Notes: generated by a model from the sequence alone, not told the origin. A stretch of DNA of 64,000 nucleotides from Nonlabens sp. Hel1_33_55 (GCF_900101765.1 NZ_LT627735.1:3007501-3071500); one strand, 5' to 3'; positions 1-9,267 are shown, counted from the first letter of the stretch. Numbers and translations are program-made.

Positions 1-1284
1 GTCGTTCACTAGTTGGCGTATGGTGTGCAACATATTAGCGCCTTTATAATACATATCGCCGCTGCCTTCGCTATTCACGTTGTATGTGCCAATGATTGGA
101 GCTCTATTTGCAATACTATTGCGTGTGCCTATCACGTATTCTGCGCTTGCTTCTTTGCCATAGTAATAGTCCAAAAACAAGTTTTCAGAATATGCGGTGA
201 AGCTCTCGTGAATCCACATGTCTGCAATATCCTTGTTGGTGATGTTATTAGCAAACCATTCGTGTCCTGCTTCGTGAATGATGATAAAGTCAAATTTCAT
301 TCCCCAACCGGTACCCGATAAATCACGACCTAAATAACCGTTTTCAAAGTTGTTCCCATAGGTTACTGAGCTCTGGTGCTCCATTCCCAAATAAGGAACT
401 TCAACCAATTTAAAACTGTCTTCATAAAATGGATAAGGTCCAAACCAATGCTCAAACGCTTCCATCATTCTGGGCGCATCCTTGAATTGTTTTTTGGCTT
501 TTTCTAGATTGTAGGAGAGCACATAATAATCCATATCGAGATCGCCTTTCTCACCTTTATAAACTTCAGAGAAATTGACGTAGTCGCCTATGTTGATGTT
601 AACGCCGTAATTATTGATCGGGTTCTCCACTTGCCAAACGTATGTTGTTGTTCCATCAAGCAATGGTACGATTCCTTTCAATCTACCATTTGATACATTC
701 ATCAATTTATTAGGAACGTTTACCGCGATGCGCATACTATCCACTTCCTGATACATGTGATCCTTATTGGGCCACCAGACACTGGCGCCTAATCCTTGGT
801 TGGATGTTGCTATAAAATGATTACCGTTCTTATCCTTTTTCCAAGAAAAACCACCATCCCAAGGAGCATTGCGAGCTTCTCTAGGCGTTCCTTCATAAAA
901 GATCTCAACGCTATTGATAGAGTCTTTAATTTGCTCATCCACTAGTTGGACAAAATGCGCGTTGCCGTCATGCTCTACATCTAGTTCTTTGCCATTTTGA
1001 ACGGCTTTCAAAATTGTCATTGGCTCTTGAAGATCCACTTGCAATGTCTGATAAGGTTCCAAAACTTGATAGTGAATAATATTAGATCCAGAGATAAATT
1101 TTTCATCTGGTTCCACTTTTACTTCTAAATCGTAATACGTAATATCCCACCAAGCTCGTTCTGGTGTAATAGAGCCGCGTAAGGTATCTTGGTGTGTAAA
1201 ATTGTTTTTATTGGAAAGCACCTGAGCATTCAAGCCACTTGCAGCAAAAAATATACAGATGATTAATATGTAAAATGTTTTCAT
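1..1284 (-). CDS. M1 family zinc metallopeptidase (partial, C-terminus beyond window)
   Basis: Reading the minus strand from ATG 1284 gives 428 residues with no stop before the window edge. A hydrophobic signal peptide ends near LNAQ. Residues about 300-302 read GME, the substrate-amino-terminus motif (GxMEN-like) of M1 aminopeptidases. HEAGH at 337-341 followed 18 residues later by Glu360 (WIHES) gives the complete HExxH-x18-E zinc site, so the enzyme should be active. Likely a periplasmic or cell-surface aminopeptidase releasing N-terminal residues from peptides. The family assignment is firm; substrate preference and the C-terminal domains cannot be seen. Confidence 0.93.
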   Translation of the reverse strand, partial: MKTFYILIICIFFAASGLNAQVLSNKNNFTHQDTLRGSITPERAWWDITYYDLEVKVEPDEKFISGSNIIHYQVLEPYQTLQVDLQEPMTILKAVQNGKELDVEHDGNAHFVQLVDEQIKDSINSVEIFYEGTPREARNAPWDGGFSWKKDKNGNHFIATSNQGLGASVWWPNKDHMYQEVDSMRIAVNVPNKLMNVSNGRLKGIVPLLDGTTTYVWQVENPINNYGVNINIGDYVNFSEVYKGEKGDLDMDYYVLSYNLEKAKKQFKDAPRMMEAFEHWFGPYPFYEDSFKLVEVPYLGMEHQSSVTYGNNFENGYLGRDLSGTGWGMKFDFIIIHEAGHEWFANNITNKDIADMWIHESFTAYSENLFLDYYYGKEASAEYVIGTRNSIANRAPIIGTYNVNSEGSGDMYYKGANMLHTIRQLVND

Positions 1285-1400
1285 TTTCAGATTTATCTTT
1301 TTCAAAAGCTACTATGGATTTGATGAACAATATATTAGAATTTGATATTTAAAGAAGTGCTCGAATACGATCAAACAAACATCTTCAATAGATCCTAACC

Positions 1401-2423
1401 TTAAAGCGATTTATAAGCATCACTTACGGTTTGCTGTGCCAGTTTTTCCTGCGGCGTGAATCGCTTGACAAAACCACGTCTACCTGTTTCGGAATGGTGT
1501 TTCCAGAGAAAACCACCGGCAAACCAGTCCTGTTTCCAGACCAAATCATATTGCGCCTGCAGCAAATGCATCTGGGCTTCTTCATTGCTTTCTCGAGTCT
1601 CATCGGCAGTTAGCCATGGCTCTTTACCTGCATAATCTGCACTTACATATCCATATTCTGCAAAAAGGATTTTTTTATTATGCTTTCGCGAAAGCGTGCT
1701 CAGTTCATCCATCCATTTTTTCCATCCAGCCATCGCGGTCTCCACATCAGGTGTTTTTTGATCACTTATGGGAAAATAGGCATCAACACCTATATAATCC
1801 AGTTGATCCCAAAAGGGTTCGTTCTTGTAGCTGTCCCAATTGCCGGCATAGGTGAGTTTTCCTTTATAGATGGAGCGAATCTTTGTGATCAGATTACTCC
1901 AGTATTCTGGGCGAGCGGCGACGAAAGATTCCAACTCTGTACCTATGCAAAATATTTCAGTATTGGTTTCTTGGGCGACTTTGGCAAAGTCTAAAATGAA
2001 AGGTTCGTAAGTGTCTTCAAGGATTTTCCATTCCGTATCACTACGTAGCTGAATGGTGCCCGTGTAATTACCACGACCTATCCAGATCTGTGGCTTGAGC
2101 ATCACCTTGAGTCCATTTCTGTGAAAGGTCTCGATGCTTTGAATGGTGCCATCAATACGTTCCCCATACCACTGACGGTCGCTGTTGTGATTGATCGCTG
2201 GATTTTCCAGATCGCGCATGAATCCGTAGGGATGAACGGCTACAAAATTTGCATTGTAATTCTTGATGGGCTGGACCACCTCGTCAGTCATCTCGCCGCG
2301 CATGGCAACAAAGGACACTCCTTTAATAAGGTCAGGTACTTCAGCAACTTCCTGCTTTTCTGGTTGAGCATTGCAGGATGTAAGTAGAATTCCCAATAGG
2401 CATAGTGAGATTAGATTTTTCAT
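1401..2423 (-). CDS. GH113-like glycoside hydrolase lipoprotein
   Basis: 340 residues starting at ATG 2423, chosen over an upstream in-frame ATG (2459) because it puts a lipoprotein signal (MKNLISLCLLGILLTSC) at the N-terminus; mature protein would begin at Cys18. The fold resembles a TIM-barrel GH113 enzyme: a likely acid/base Glu163 in GTELESF and a likely nucleophile Glu256 in LFAEYGY, with LDYIGVDAYFP between. GH113 members are beta-mannanases, but related Bacteroidota lipoproteins are uncharacterised, so the substrate is inferred only. Its ATG overlaps the stop of the Doc-like ORF upstream (ATGA). A copy of the dispersed palindrome is read as TLSRK just before the nucleophile strand. Confidence 0.8.
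   Translation of the reverse strand: MKNLISLCLLGILLTSCNAQPEKQEVAEVPDLIKGVSFVAMRGEMTDEVVQPIKNYNANFVAVHPYGFMRDLENPAINHNSDRQWYGERIDGTIQSIETFHRNGLKVMLKPQIWIGRGNYTGTIQLRSDTEWKILEDTYEPFILDFAKVAQETNTEIFCIGTELESFVAARPEYWSNLITKIRSIYKGKLTYAGNWDSYKNEPFWDQLDYIGVDAYFPISDQKTPDVETAMAGWKKWMDELSTLSRKHNKKILFAEYGYVSADYAGKEPWLTADETRESNEEAQMHLLQAQYDLVWKQDWFAGGFLWKHHSETGRRGFVKRFTPQEKLAQQTVSDAYKSL
1682..1695. repeat. Dispersed palindrome, coding copy in GH113-like gene
   Basis: Exact GCTTTCGCGAAAGC core inside the GH113-like gene. On the minus strand it is read in the frame giving LSRK. Confidence 0.95.
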
Positions 2424-2698
2424 GATGCTTGATTGGAAGTTGTATTGCTTTTGATCCACTCGCTTATTTGGTTAGTGTTTAGTTTGCCTTCTGCATCCTG
2501 AATGGTGAAGTCGTATTTCAGGTTTCTAGCTCCTTTGATCTTATAACTTTTATTGAAAAGTAAGGATCTCATCAACACCCAACCATTACATTTATTTCCA
2601 TCAATCATAGGTTTATTAATGAGCATGCTTTCTAAAATAGTGGCACTTTTTTCTACAATCCAAGAGTTTAATTTTAGCAGGTTATCAATTAGAATCAT
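2420..2698 (-). pseudogene. Degenerate Doc/Fic-family toxin remnant
   Basis: 92-residue ORF. Residues about 21-90 follow the C-terminal half of Bacteroidota death-on-curing (Doc) toxins: a helix ending ILESMLINKP, then MIDGNKCNGW where intact Fic cores read HPFxDGN(K/A)R, then the FTIQDAEGKL and ISEWIK segments typical of the family tail. The Fic catalytic His is Lys here and the following Arg of the core is Cys, so AMPylation or phosphorylation activity is unlikely. The N-terminal third of a normal ~125-residue Doc is missing or unrecognisable. It overlaps its upstream partner by 4 bases (ATGA). Probably a dead toxin; a re-purposed protein is possible. Confidence 0.6.
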
Positions 2699-2870
2699 TG
2701 CGCCAGTCTCTTGAATAGATTTTCGTTCTCCTTCATGATGCGATCAGCATTTTTGAAAAGATCGATATGTTTTTTACTATCTAAACCTCCATTCAAGACT
2801 TTCAAAGCTTGTTTGAGAACTTTGTCATCCTCAACACTATCAATTCTTCTTTTAATTCTTGCGTGTTCAT
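2695..2870 (-). pseudogene. Frameshifted small gene upstream of Doc remnant (antitoxin-like position)
   Basis: From ATG 2870 the frame reads MNTQELKEELI and then soon stops. A second frame, open from about 2880 and ending at TGA 2695-2697, reads IDSVEDDKVLKQALKVLNG and continues to KRLAQ. Joining the two near 2838-2845 by restoring one base would give one ~59-residue charged helical protein ending with a 4-base overlap on the Doc-like ORF. That layout matches an antitoxin-toxin pair, but I do not recognise the family. A sequencing error could also explain the shift. Confidence 0.45.
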
Positions 2871-2903
2871 CAGACTTCTTTTAATAAAATTACTCAAAAC
2901 AAA

Positions 2904-3620
2904 CTACTTACCATTCAAAGCCCAGTCATAATTCATGTAATCAACGGTAAAACCGTTAGGTATCATGTCTTCACGATAGGTATTTATATATTCTATTAAG
3001 GTTTTGTTCTTTGTAAAGTCTGATTTGTACCAGTCAAAAATCTTTGAGGCGTACACTTTTTTCTCATGCATATCAAGCTTAACCAAGTTTGGATTATTCA
3101 CTGCCGCTTTGGTAATTTTTTTAAGCATAAACTCCACATTTTCTGCCGTGTAGGGTTTCATGGAAAGCGGTGGACAACTAACGGCACCGCAAACTAGAGC
3201 AAAGTGTAGTCTCTCATCTGGGAATCTTTTAAATAGAATTTCCTTTTCCAATTGATTCAATGACACTTTTTGGTTACCTAATTGGTAGGCTTTTTCATCA
3301 AAGAAATTAGGGACATCCATCACGGACTTTGTAGGATAATTATCGACCACACCTTTGATGATAAAAATGTTGTAAGCATTGATCAACAAAGCTTTACACT
3401 CATTATTAGTCAATTTATCAATATCGATTTTCTCTAAAGATTGAAGAGCTGTGTCAAGATTCTTCGGGCTTTTTTTGATTGCTGCATAGTCAACACTACC
3501 ATTTGTGACCTGATTATTTAGCAATTCTTTGGTTGAGGTTGAGAATGTAGATAATTGCGCTTTCGCGAAAGCGAAACTCCCCAAAAACAACATCACTAAT
3601 ACTCTATATTTTAAACTCAT
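2904..3620 (-). CDS. DUF547 family exported protein
   Basis: 238 residues with a signal peptide ending FAFAKA before Gln. The rest matches DUF547: LINAYNIF (about 80-87), the LHFALVCGAVSCPPL block (about 139-153) and a C-terminal YDWALN. DUF547 proteins are widespread and functionally unknown; the Cys/His-rich block hints at a catalytic or metal-binding role but that is inference. The end of the signal peptide is encoded exactly by a copy of the dispersed palindrome. It is 33 bases upstream of the frameshifted small gene on the same strand, and could be co-transcribed with it. Confidence 0.85.
   Translation of the reverse strand: MSLKYRVLVMLFLGSFAFAKAQLSTFSTSTKELLNNQVTNGSVDYAAIKKSPKNLDTALQSLEKIDIDKLTNNECKALLINAYNIFIIKGVVDNYPTKSVMDVPNFFDEKAYQLGNQKVSLNQLEKEILFKRFPDERLHFALVCGAVSCPPLSMKPYTAENVEFMLKKITKAAVNNPNLVKLDMHEKKVYASKIFDWYKSDFTKNKTLIEYINTYREDMIPNGFTVDYMNYDWALNGK
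3558..3573. repeat. Dispersed palindrome, coding copy in DUF547 signal peptide
   Basis: Exact CGCTTTCGCGAAAGCG, read on the minus strand as FAFAKA at the signal-peptidase site. Confidence 0.97.
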
Positions 3621-3806
3621 AATTTGATTGTTTCACATTGTTGTGCCTTAGTAAATTACAACAATCAAGCCAATTATAAGATCTGGTACACTCATCAAAG
3701 ACATCGTATTTTACTGGGTTTTTAGAATAGTTAAAGGACTTGCAGTGACCTTGATTTATTGTAGTTTTAAAGACACATCTAATCGATACCTACCCAAATA
3801 CGATCT

Positions 3807-5105
3807 ATGGAACACGTTGTCATCATCGGTAATGGAATTGCGGGAATCACACTTGCCAGACACGTGCGCAAGTTTTCCAACAAACGCATCACTGTTATAT
3901 CTGCAGAAACTGATTATTTTTTCTCTCGCACCGCGCTGATGTACGTATATATGGGACACATGAAATTTGAGCATACCCAACCTTATGAGAATTGGTTTTG
4001 GGAGAAAAACAGGATTGAACTCAAACGCGCCTACGTGAAGCATGTCGATACAGATGGGAAAATTTTATCCCTAGAATCTGGCGAGCAGTTTTCTTATGAC
4101 AAACTCGTAATAGCTACAGGAAGTATCCCAAATAAATTTGGTTGGAAAGGTGAGGAATTGCATGGTGTGCAAGGACTGGTCACTCGCAATGACCTTGATT
4201 TACTTGAAGTCAATGCACCTAATAATGATGTGTGTAAGCGTGCTGTACTCATAGGTGGCGGACTCATAGGCGTGGAACTAGCAGAAATGCTGCATACTCG
4301 TAAAATCCCAGTCACATTTCTGGTCAGGGAAAAAGGTTTCTGGAGTGGCGTTTTACCCATGCAGGATGCTACAATGATAAGTGATCATATTATATCTCAT
4401 GGAATTGATTTACGACATGAAGAAGAACTAGACGAAATTATAGGCGATCAAGACGGCAGAGTTACCGCGATAAAAACCAAAAAAGGCGAAACCATAGACT
4501 GCAACCTCGTTGGACTTTGTGCAGGTGTACGACCGCAAATAGGTTTTCTTGCTTCAAGCGGTATTGAAACCGATAAAGGCATTCTTGTAAATAGATTACT
4601 TGAAACAAATGTTCTTGATGTTTATGCTATAGGAGATTGTGCGCAACAGCGCGAACCGATTGGTGAGCGCAAACCCGTAGAAGCCGTGTGGTACACTGGC
4701 CGTATGATGGGTGAGACACTAGCACAAACTCTATGTGGCAATGCCATGGAATGGAATCCAGGGCACTGGTTCAATAGTGCTAAATTCATGGATATTGAAT
4801 ATCAAACCTACGGTTGGGTATGGAGCGACCCTAAAGATGGTCACGAGCACTACCACTGGCAGGATGAGAAAAACGAACGCGCGATCACGATGGAGTATGA
4901 TATCGCATCCAGAGAATTTATCGGGATCAACACCTTTGGAATACGGATGAAGCACGAGGTTTTTGACCAATGGCTCACCGAGAAAAAATCTGTGGATCAT
5001 GTGGTTCAACATCTTTCCAAATCCTGTTTCAATCCAGAGTTCTATAGACGACCATTTGAAACCATTAGGAAAGATTTTGAATCTGCCAAAGCGGCAACCA
5101 CCTAA
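3807..5105 (+). CDS. NAD(P)/FAD-dependent oxidoreductase
   Basis: 432 residues. The N-terminal FAD-binding dinucleotide fold reads VVIIGNGIAGITLA; a second Rossmann motif VLIGGGLIGVELAEML (about 147-162) binds NAD(P)H; IATGS and VYAIGDCA are the usual family motifs for the FAD side. This is the rubredoxin/nitrite-reductase-like pyridine nucleotide-disulfide oxidoreductase architecture, lacking a visible CxxxxC redox disulfide. A ~100-residue C-terminal region is not assigned. The next gene, 96 bases downstream, is a multi-span membrane protein with ferredoxin clusters, so I infer that this flavoprotein passes NAD(P)H electrons to it. Physiological acceptor unknown. Confidence 0.85.
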   Translation: MEHVVIIGNGIAGITLARHVRKFSNKRITVISAETDYFFSRTALMYVYMGHMKFEHTQPYENWFWEKNRIELKRAYVKHVDTDGKILSLESGEQFSYDKLVIATGSIPNKFGWKGEELHGVQGLVTRNDLDLLEVNAPNNDVCKRAVLIGGGLIGVELAEMLHTRKIPVTFLVREKGFWSGVLPMQDATMISDHIISHGIDLRHEEELDEIIGDQDGRVTAIKTKKGETIDCNLVGLCAGVRPQIGFLASSGIETDKGILVNRLLETNVLDVYAIGDCAQQREPIGERKPVEAVWYTGRMMGETLAQTLCGNAMEWNPGHWFNSAKFMDIEYQTYGWVWSDPKDGHEHYHWQDEKNERAITMEYDIASREFIGINTFGIRMKHEVFDQWLTEKKSVDHVVQHLSKSCFNPEFYRRPFETIRKDFESAKAATT

Positions 5106-5201
5106 TGATTGGACTTATTTCGATCACCTAATTATCTGTGCATCGATCATCGCAACCAAACAGTCCTTATTTAAAATATACACACCTTAACAACATAAAA
5201 T

Positions 5202-7118
5202 ATGTCCACATTTCAACGTAACATGTCGCTCACTGGTGAGCCGCCAAAATCCCTAAGTGCAGGTCAAAAGATCTTTACCGCATTTGGATTATTCGGGTTG
5301 GCTATTTTAATCATAGCCAACTTCAACGTGAGTTTTCCCAATAAAACGCTATGGTTGAGTATCGCTTTGGGAAGCATCTTTTTTGGAGTGGTAGGTTTTG
5401 CATGGTCTGCTTATGCAGGCAAAAGTGCGGGAATCAAGAATGACGGTGTGTGGTTTAAATCCATTTCTAGTCGCGGTTTCTGGGCGTGGTGTGCGATACT
5501 GGCTTTTTCTGGATTTTATGTGTTGCTCTATTTTTATCCGCAATTTTTGGGACTGGTAGAAGACGGAGATAATACTGGTGTTATTGCATTGTTCGATCCT
5601 TTATCAAAGTTTTTGAATGGTGGACCAGCTAGCCAGTGGTTTGTGTATGGAACACTTTATACGTTAGCGATACTGTCTTTTGGTATCAAGTTTATGTGGA
5701 AGTACCGTCACAATAGGTATGAGTTGATACGTACGGTAAGTGTGATGTTTTTCCAGACATCCTTTGCTTTTATCATCCCAGAAATCATGACCAGTTTGAA
5801 TCAGCCGTATTATGATTTTAAGAACATCTGGCCTTTGAATTATGACCTGTTTAACGGTTATAAAATTGATGAGTTTTTAGGAGCTGGGAATTTTGGTGTT
5901 GCGATGCTCATTTTTGGTGTGGCATCCATCTTTGTCATCACGCCTATTCTGACCTATAAATACGGTAAGCGCTGGTATTGTAGTTGGGTGTGTGGTTGCG
6001 GTGGTCTGGCAGAGACTGCTGGAGACTCTTTCCGTCAGTTGTCCAATAAAAAACAATATGCGTGGAACATCGAGCGATGGGTGATTCATAGTGTAGTGGT
6101 GTTTTCCGTTGTTATGACTACGGCTGTGGTTTATTCCTATTTGAAAGGAAATGAATCTGCATTGAGTATAGGCAGTTGGAATGACTTTAGCGATAAGGTG
6201 GTCTTCATAGGAGAGCAAGATCAAAAGCCAGTTCACGATGTAGTTCTTGCCGCTCAAGAAGCTGGAGCATCCAGAGTCGTCTATCTAGATCGCACCGAAA
6301 ACGACCAGCCCATACAACTACAATCTACCGAAGGAATCACCATTCCATTTGATGTGGTAAAAGAAGAGAATAACCGTCAAGGCATCAGTCAGATCATGGA
6401 TCAAAAGCAGGCAACGCTTTTACCTATGGATCGTTCTCAAGAAGATATATTTATTGATAAAGGAACTGAAAGCGTCATCTATGACAATGTCTGGTTGAGT
6501 AAGGAGTTCTTCGTTTGGGGAGTTGTGGGTTTACTGACCTTAATTTTTGGATTGGTATTCCTTTTCCGTCGTGAGCAGCTTGCTAAGGATGCTAAAATAG
6601 GCGCAATCGCCTATTTTGTGATCGTCATTGGGTTACTATTATTTACGTACCTCGACGGATCAGGTAAACTGTTTCTTTTTGAATCGTGGAAATTGAATAA
6701 GTGGTACGGATTCTTGATTGGCGCTGTATTTTCTGGAGTCATTGGTACAGGTTTTTACCCCATTTTTGGAAATAGAGTTTGGTGCCGATTCGGGTGTCCT
6801 ATGGCAGCAATTTTGGGCTTTCAACAGCGTATGTTTTCTAGATTTAGGATTACAACAAATGGTGGCCAGTGTATCTCTTGCGGTAATTGCTCCACCTATT
6901 GCGAGATGGGAATTGACGTGCGCGCCTATGCCCAAAAGGGCGAGAACATCATCCGTTCTAGTTGTGTAGGCTGTGGTATTTGCAGCGCCGTTTGCCCACG
7001 CGGCGTTTTGAAATTGGAAAATGGACCTATGGAAGGCCGCATCAATAGCGAGTCCGTATTGTTGGGACAGGATCCTGATCTTATGGCGTTATTGAGCAAT
7101 CAAAAATCTGCACAATAG
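5202..7118 (+). CDS. NosR/NapH/CcoG-like polytopic 4Fe-4S membrane protein
   Basis: 638 residues with several hydrophobic spans grouped at the N-terminus (about 25-230), centre (about 295-315) and at 430-540. Two membrane-edge cysteine motifs are visible: CSWVCGCGG after the first block and CRFGCPMAA (CxxxCP) after the last, as in NosR and NapH. These are followed by two ferredoxin motifs, CISCGNCSTYC and CVGCGICSAVCPRG. A soluble insert of ~110 residues lies between the second and third membrane blocks. The role is electron transfer across or along the inner membrane, probably fed by the flavoprotein upstream. No nitrous-oxide or nitrate reductase genes are nearby, so a nosR or napH name is not justified. 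Confidence 0.85.
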   Translation: MSTFQRNMSLTGEPPKSLSAGQKIFTAFGLFGLAILIIANFNVSFPNKTLWLSIALGSIFFGVVGFAWSAYAGKSAGIKNDGVWFKSISSRGFWAWCAILAFSGFYVLLYFYPQFLGLVEDGDNTGVIALFDPLSKFLNGGPASQWFVYGTLYTLAILSFGIKFMWKYRHNRYELIRTVSVMFFQTSFAFIIPEIMTSLNQPYYDFKNIWPLNYDLFNGYKIDEFLGAGNFGVAMLIFGVASIFVITPILTYKYGKRWYCSWVCGCGGLAETAGDSFRQLSNKKQYAWNIERWVIHSVVVFSVVMTTAVVYSYLKGNESALSIGSWNDFSDKVVFIGEQDQKPVHDVVLAAQEAGASRVVYLDRTENDQPIQLQSTEGITIPFDVVKEENNRQGISQIMDQKQATLLPMDRSQEDIFIDKGTESVIYDNVWLSKEFFVWGVVGLLTLIFGLVFLFRREQLAKDAKIGAIAYFVIVIGLLLFTYLDGSGKLFLFESWKLNKWYGFLIGAVFSGVIGTGFYPIFGNRVWCRFGCPMAAILGFQQRMFSRFRITTNGGQCISCGNCSTYCEMGIDVRAYAQKGENIIRSSCVGCGICSAVCPRGVLKLENGPMEGRINSESVLLGQDPDLMALLSNQKSAQ

Positions 7119-7170
7119 AACTTAAGTAAGATACTTTAGATTCATATGTGTTTAAATCATTTGGATGGAG

Positions 7171-7190
7171 TTCGCTTTCGCGAAAGCGAA
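7171..7190. repeat. Dispersed palindrome, intergenic, extended arms
   Basis: TTCGCTTTCGCGAAAGCGAA, further flanked by GAG and CTC so the stem extends. It lies 53 bases after the iron-sulfur protein gene and could fold in RNA, but no T-run follows. Confidence 0.97.
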
Positions 7191-7283
7191 CTCATCCATT
7201 ATTTCATACTAAAACTACGAACTTGATTTTCTAAAATTCTTAACTGCAACATGTTCGTTTTGTTTCTAACTTAGAAATAAAAA

Positions 7284-8021
7284 ATGAAAAAGACAGTAAT
7301 AGTAACAGGAGCCGCCAGCGGATTGGGAAAAGCAATCGCAACAAGATTCGGTAAAGAAGGTTATAACGTGGTCGTGTCTGATATCGATGAAGACGCATCC
7401 AATAAGGTGGTGAGCGCCATAGAAAAAGACGGCGGATCGGCCCATTTCATCAAAGCAAACGTCGCCAAAAAATCAGAATGTGAGCAGTTGGTAAAGCAAA
7501 CGGTCGAGAAATTCGGTGGTCTAGATGCTGCCATCAACAATGCAGGAATAGGTGGTGAGATGGCGCTATCTGCAGACTATTCTCAGGAAAGCTATGAAAA
7601 AGTGATCGATATCAATCAGCACGGTGTGTTTTATGGATGTCAAGCGCAAATTCCCGCGATGTTAGAAAATGGTGGTGGTGCGATCGTGAACATGTCCAGT
7701 ATTCTCGGGTCTGTAGGCTCGCCACAATCAGTGGCTTATGTGATGGCAAAACATGCTGTTGTAGGATTGACGCAAACTGCCGGAATAGAATATGCCAAGA
7801 AAGGTGTACGAGTCAATGCCGTAGGTCCCGGCTATATCCAGACGCCGTTGTTGGATCAAATAGATAAGGAACAGAAAGAAGCTTTGGTTTCTCAGCATCC
7901 CATAGGTAGATTGGGTAAACCAGATGAGGTGGCTAACCTAGTGTATTGGTTGTGCAGTGATCAGGCGAGTTTTGTGACCGGATCTTATTATACCGTGGAT
8001 GGTGGTTATACTGCGAGGTAA
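7284..8021 (+). CDS. SDR family oxidoreductase
   Basis: 245 residues, the classic short-chain dehydrogenase length. The NAD(P) site TGAASGLGKA is at 8-17, the structural NNAG at about 88-91, the catalytic Ser in MSSILGS and the YxxxK-type catalytic pair in YVMAK, followed by PGYIQTPL. The C-terminal GGYT tail is normal. Substrate not predictable from sequence; glucose-1-dehydrogenase or 3-oxoacyl reductase-like enzymes are the nearest look-alikes. It ends in front of a terminator hairpin and stands alone on its strand. Confidence 0.92.
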   Translation: MKKTVIVTGAASGLGKAIATRFGKEGYNVVVSDIDEDASNKVVSAIEKDGGSAHFIKANVAKKSECEQLVKQTVEKFGGLDAAINNAGIGGEMALSADYSQESYEKVIDINQHGVFYGCQAQIPAMLENGGGAIVNMSSILGSVGSPQSVAYVMAKHAVVGLTQTAGIEYAKKGVRVNAVGPGYIQTPLLDQIDKEQKEALVSQHPIGRLGKPDEVANLVYWLCSDQASFVTGSYYTVDGGYTAR

Positions 8022-8049
8022 AAGTCTTCTTCTATAGTTGATAAAAATT

Positions 8050-8086
8050 GAATCCTAAAAGCTTAAAACGTTTTTGGGATTTTTTC
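8050..8086 (+). terminator. Rho-independent terminator after SDR gene
   Basis: AATCCTAAAA pairs with TTTTTGGGATT around a short loop, followed by a T-run. The AAAACGTTTTT inside it resembles a LacI-type site but is explained by the hairpin. Confidence 0.7.
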
Positions 8087-8119
8087 TGTCAAATTATGGC
8101 AAGAAGTTTAGTGGGTTTT

Positions 8120-8135
8120 CGCTTTCGCGAAAGCG
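8120..8135. repeat. Dispersed palindrome, between convergent genes
   Basis: Exact CGCTTTCGCGAAAGCG ten bases beyond the stop of the minus-strand YpdA-like gene. Confidence 0.97.
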
Positions 8136-8144
8136 AGATCCCTA

Positions 8145-9122
8145 TCAAGCCAGTTGCTTTAATTTTGATTTAATATCATCTATAATCATCGTTGCATGAA
8201 CGCGGCTATTTTCTATAAACCATTTGTGGGTTTCCCTACCGCCACATATCACACCAGCTAGATAAACATTTTCTACATTGGTTTCCATGGTGTCTTCATC
8301 ATAAGCTGGAATCATTTTATCGCCCTGAAGGTCGATTCCCATCATAGTGAGAAAAGCAAAGTTGGGTTTGTAACCCGTCAATGCGACAACAAAATCATTT
8401 TCTAGATCAACGGATTCTCCGTTTTGGGAGATGGTGATCTCATCCAATTTAATCTCAGTGATTTCGGAATTAAAATAGGCTTTGATGCTACCTTCTTTGA
8501 TTCTGTTTTCGATATCTGGTTTCACCCAGTATTTGACTCGGTCGCCTATGGACTTACCTCTAACGATCATGGTAACGTCACCACCTTTACGATATATTTC
8601 CAAAGCTGCATCTACAGCACTGTTGCTAGCTCCAACAACGGCAACTTTTTGAAAAGCATATAAGTGTGGATCATCATAGTAGTGGGTTACTTTGGCGAGA
8701 TCTTCGCCAGGCAATTTTAGTTTGTTGGGAATGTCGTAGAATCCTGTTGCAATAATAATGCGGTCGCTGTACCATTTACCTTTATCAGTTATGACTTCAA
8801 AAAGATCTTTTTTATTGACTTTCAATACCTTTTCAAATAGCGAAATATTCAATTTGTTAGAGGTCGCTATGCGTCGGTAATATTCCAGCGCTTCCTGCTT
8901 GCTGGGTTTTGCTTCTTTGGAAATAAAAGGGATCTCATCAATTTCTAGCTTCTCGCTGGTAGAAAAGAAATGCATGTTAGTAGGATAGTGGTAAAGCGAA
9001 TTCACGATCGGTCCCTTTTCAATGACCGCATAATCTAATCCAGCCTTTTTAGCTTCTAACGCACAGGCAATACCAATTGGCCCTGCACCAATAATCAATA
9101 CATCATAAATTCTTGCATCCAT
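8145..9122 (-). CDS. ypdA: YpdA-like putative bacillithiol disulfide reductase
   Basis: 325 residues. The FAD-binding motif is DVLIIGAGPIGIACALEA; the text continues with the YpdA-type stretch NSLYHYPTNMHFFSTSEKLEI and an NADPH motif VAVVGASNSAVDAALEI, then YLAGVICGG near the C-terminus. YpdA (Bdr) reduces bacillithiol disulfide with NADPH in low-molecular-weight thiol homeostasis, and Bacteroidota make bacillithiol. The homology is clear; the bacillithiol role is taken from the family. It is a single gene read toward the convergent SDR gene. Confidence 0.82.
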   Translation of the reverse strand: MDARIYDVLIIGAGPIGIACALEAKKAGLDYAVIEKGPIVNSLYHYPTNMHFFSTSEKLEIDEIPFISKEAKPSKQEALEYYRRIATSNKLNISLFEKVLKVNKKDLFEVITDKGKWYSDRIIIATGFYDIPNKLKLPGEDLAKVTHYYDDPHLYAFQKVAVVGASNSAVDAALEIYRKGGDVTMIVRGKSIGDRVKYWVKPDIENRIKEGSIKAYFNSEITEIKLDEITISQNGESVDLENDFVVALTGYKPNFAFLTMMGIDLQGDKMIPAYDEDTMETNVENVYLAGVICGGRETHKWFIENSRVHATMIIDDIKSKLKQLA

Positions 9123-9267
9123 AATAGTAAAGATAGTGGCTGTGAAAAACTTAAATCTAAATTGAAACTTAAACTAAGTAGAAACTAGAATTGAGAGAAG
9201 AAATAGAAAGAAAAAGGATAACCTCAAACTTTTATAGAACTCGCTCATCCTTCAGCAAATAATAAAG

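Noticed and set aside
13..321. Plus-strand ORF over the M1 peptidase
   Set aside because: The minus-strand frame gives a full M1 motif set (HExxH-x18-E); the plus-strand ORF has no recognisable content.
8062..8076. AAAACGTTTTT near the SDR gene as another LacI operator
   Set aside because: It forms part of a terminator stem and is asymmetric.
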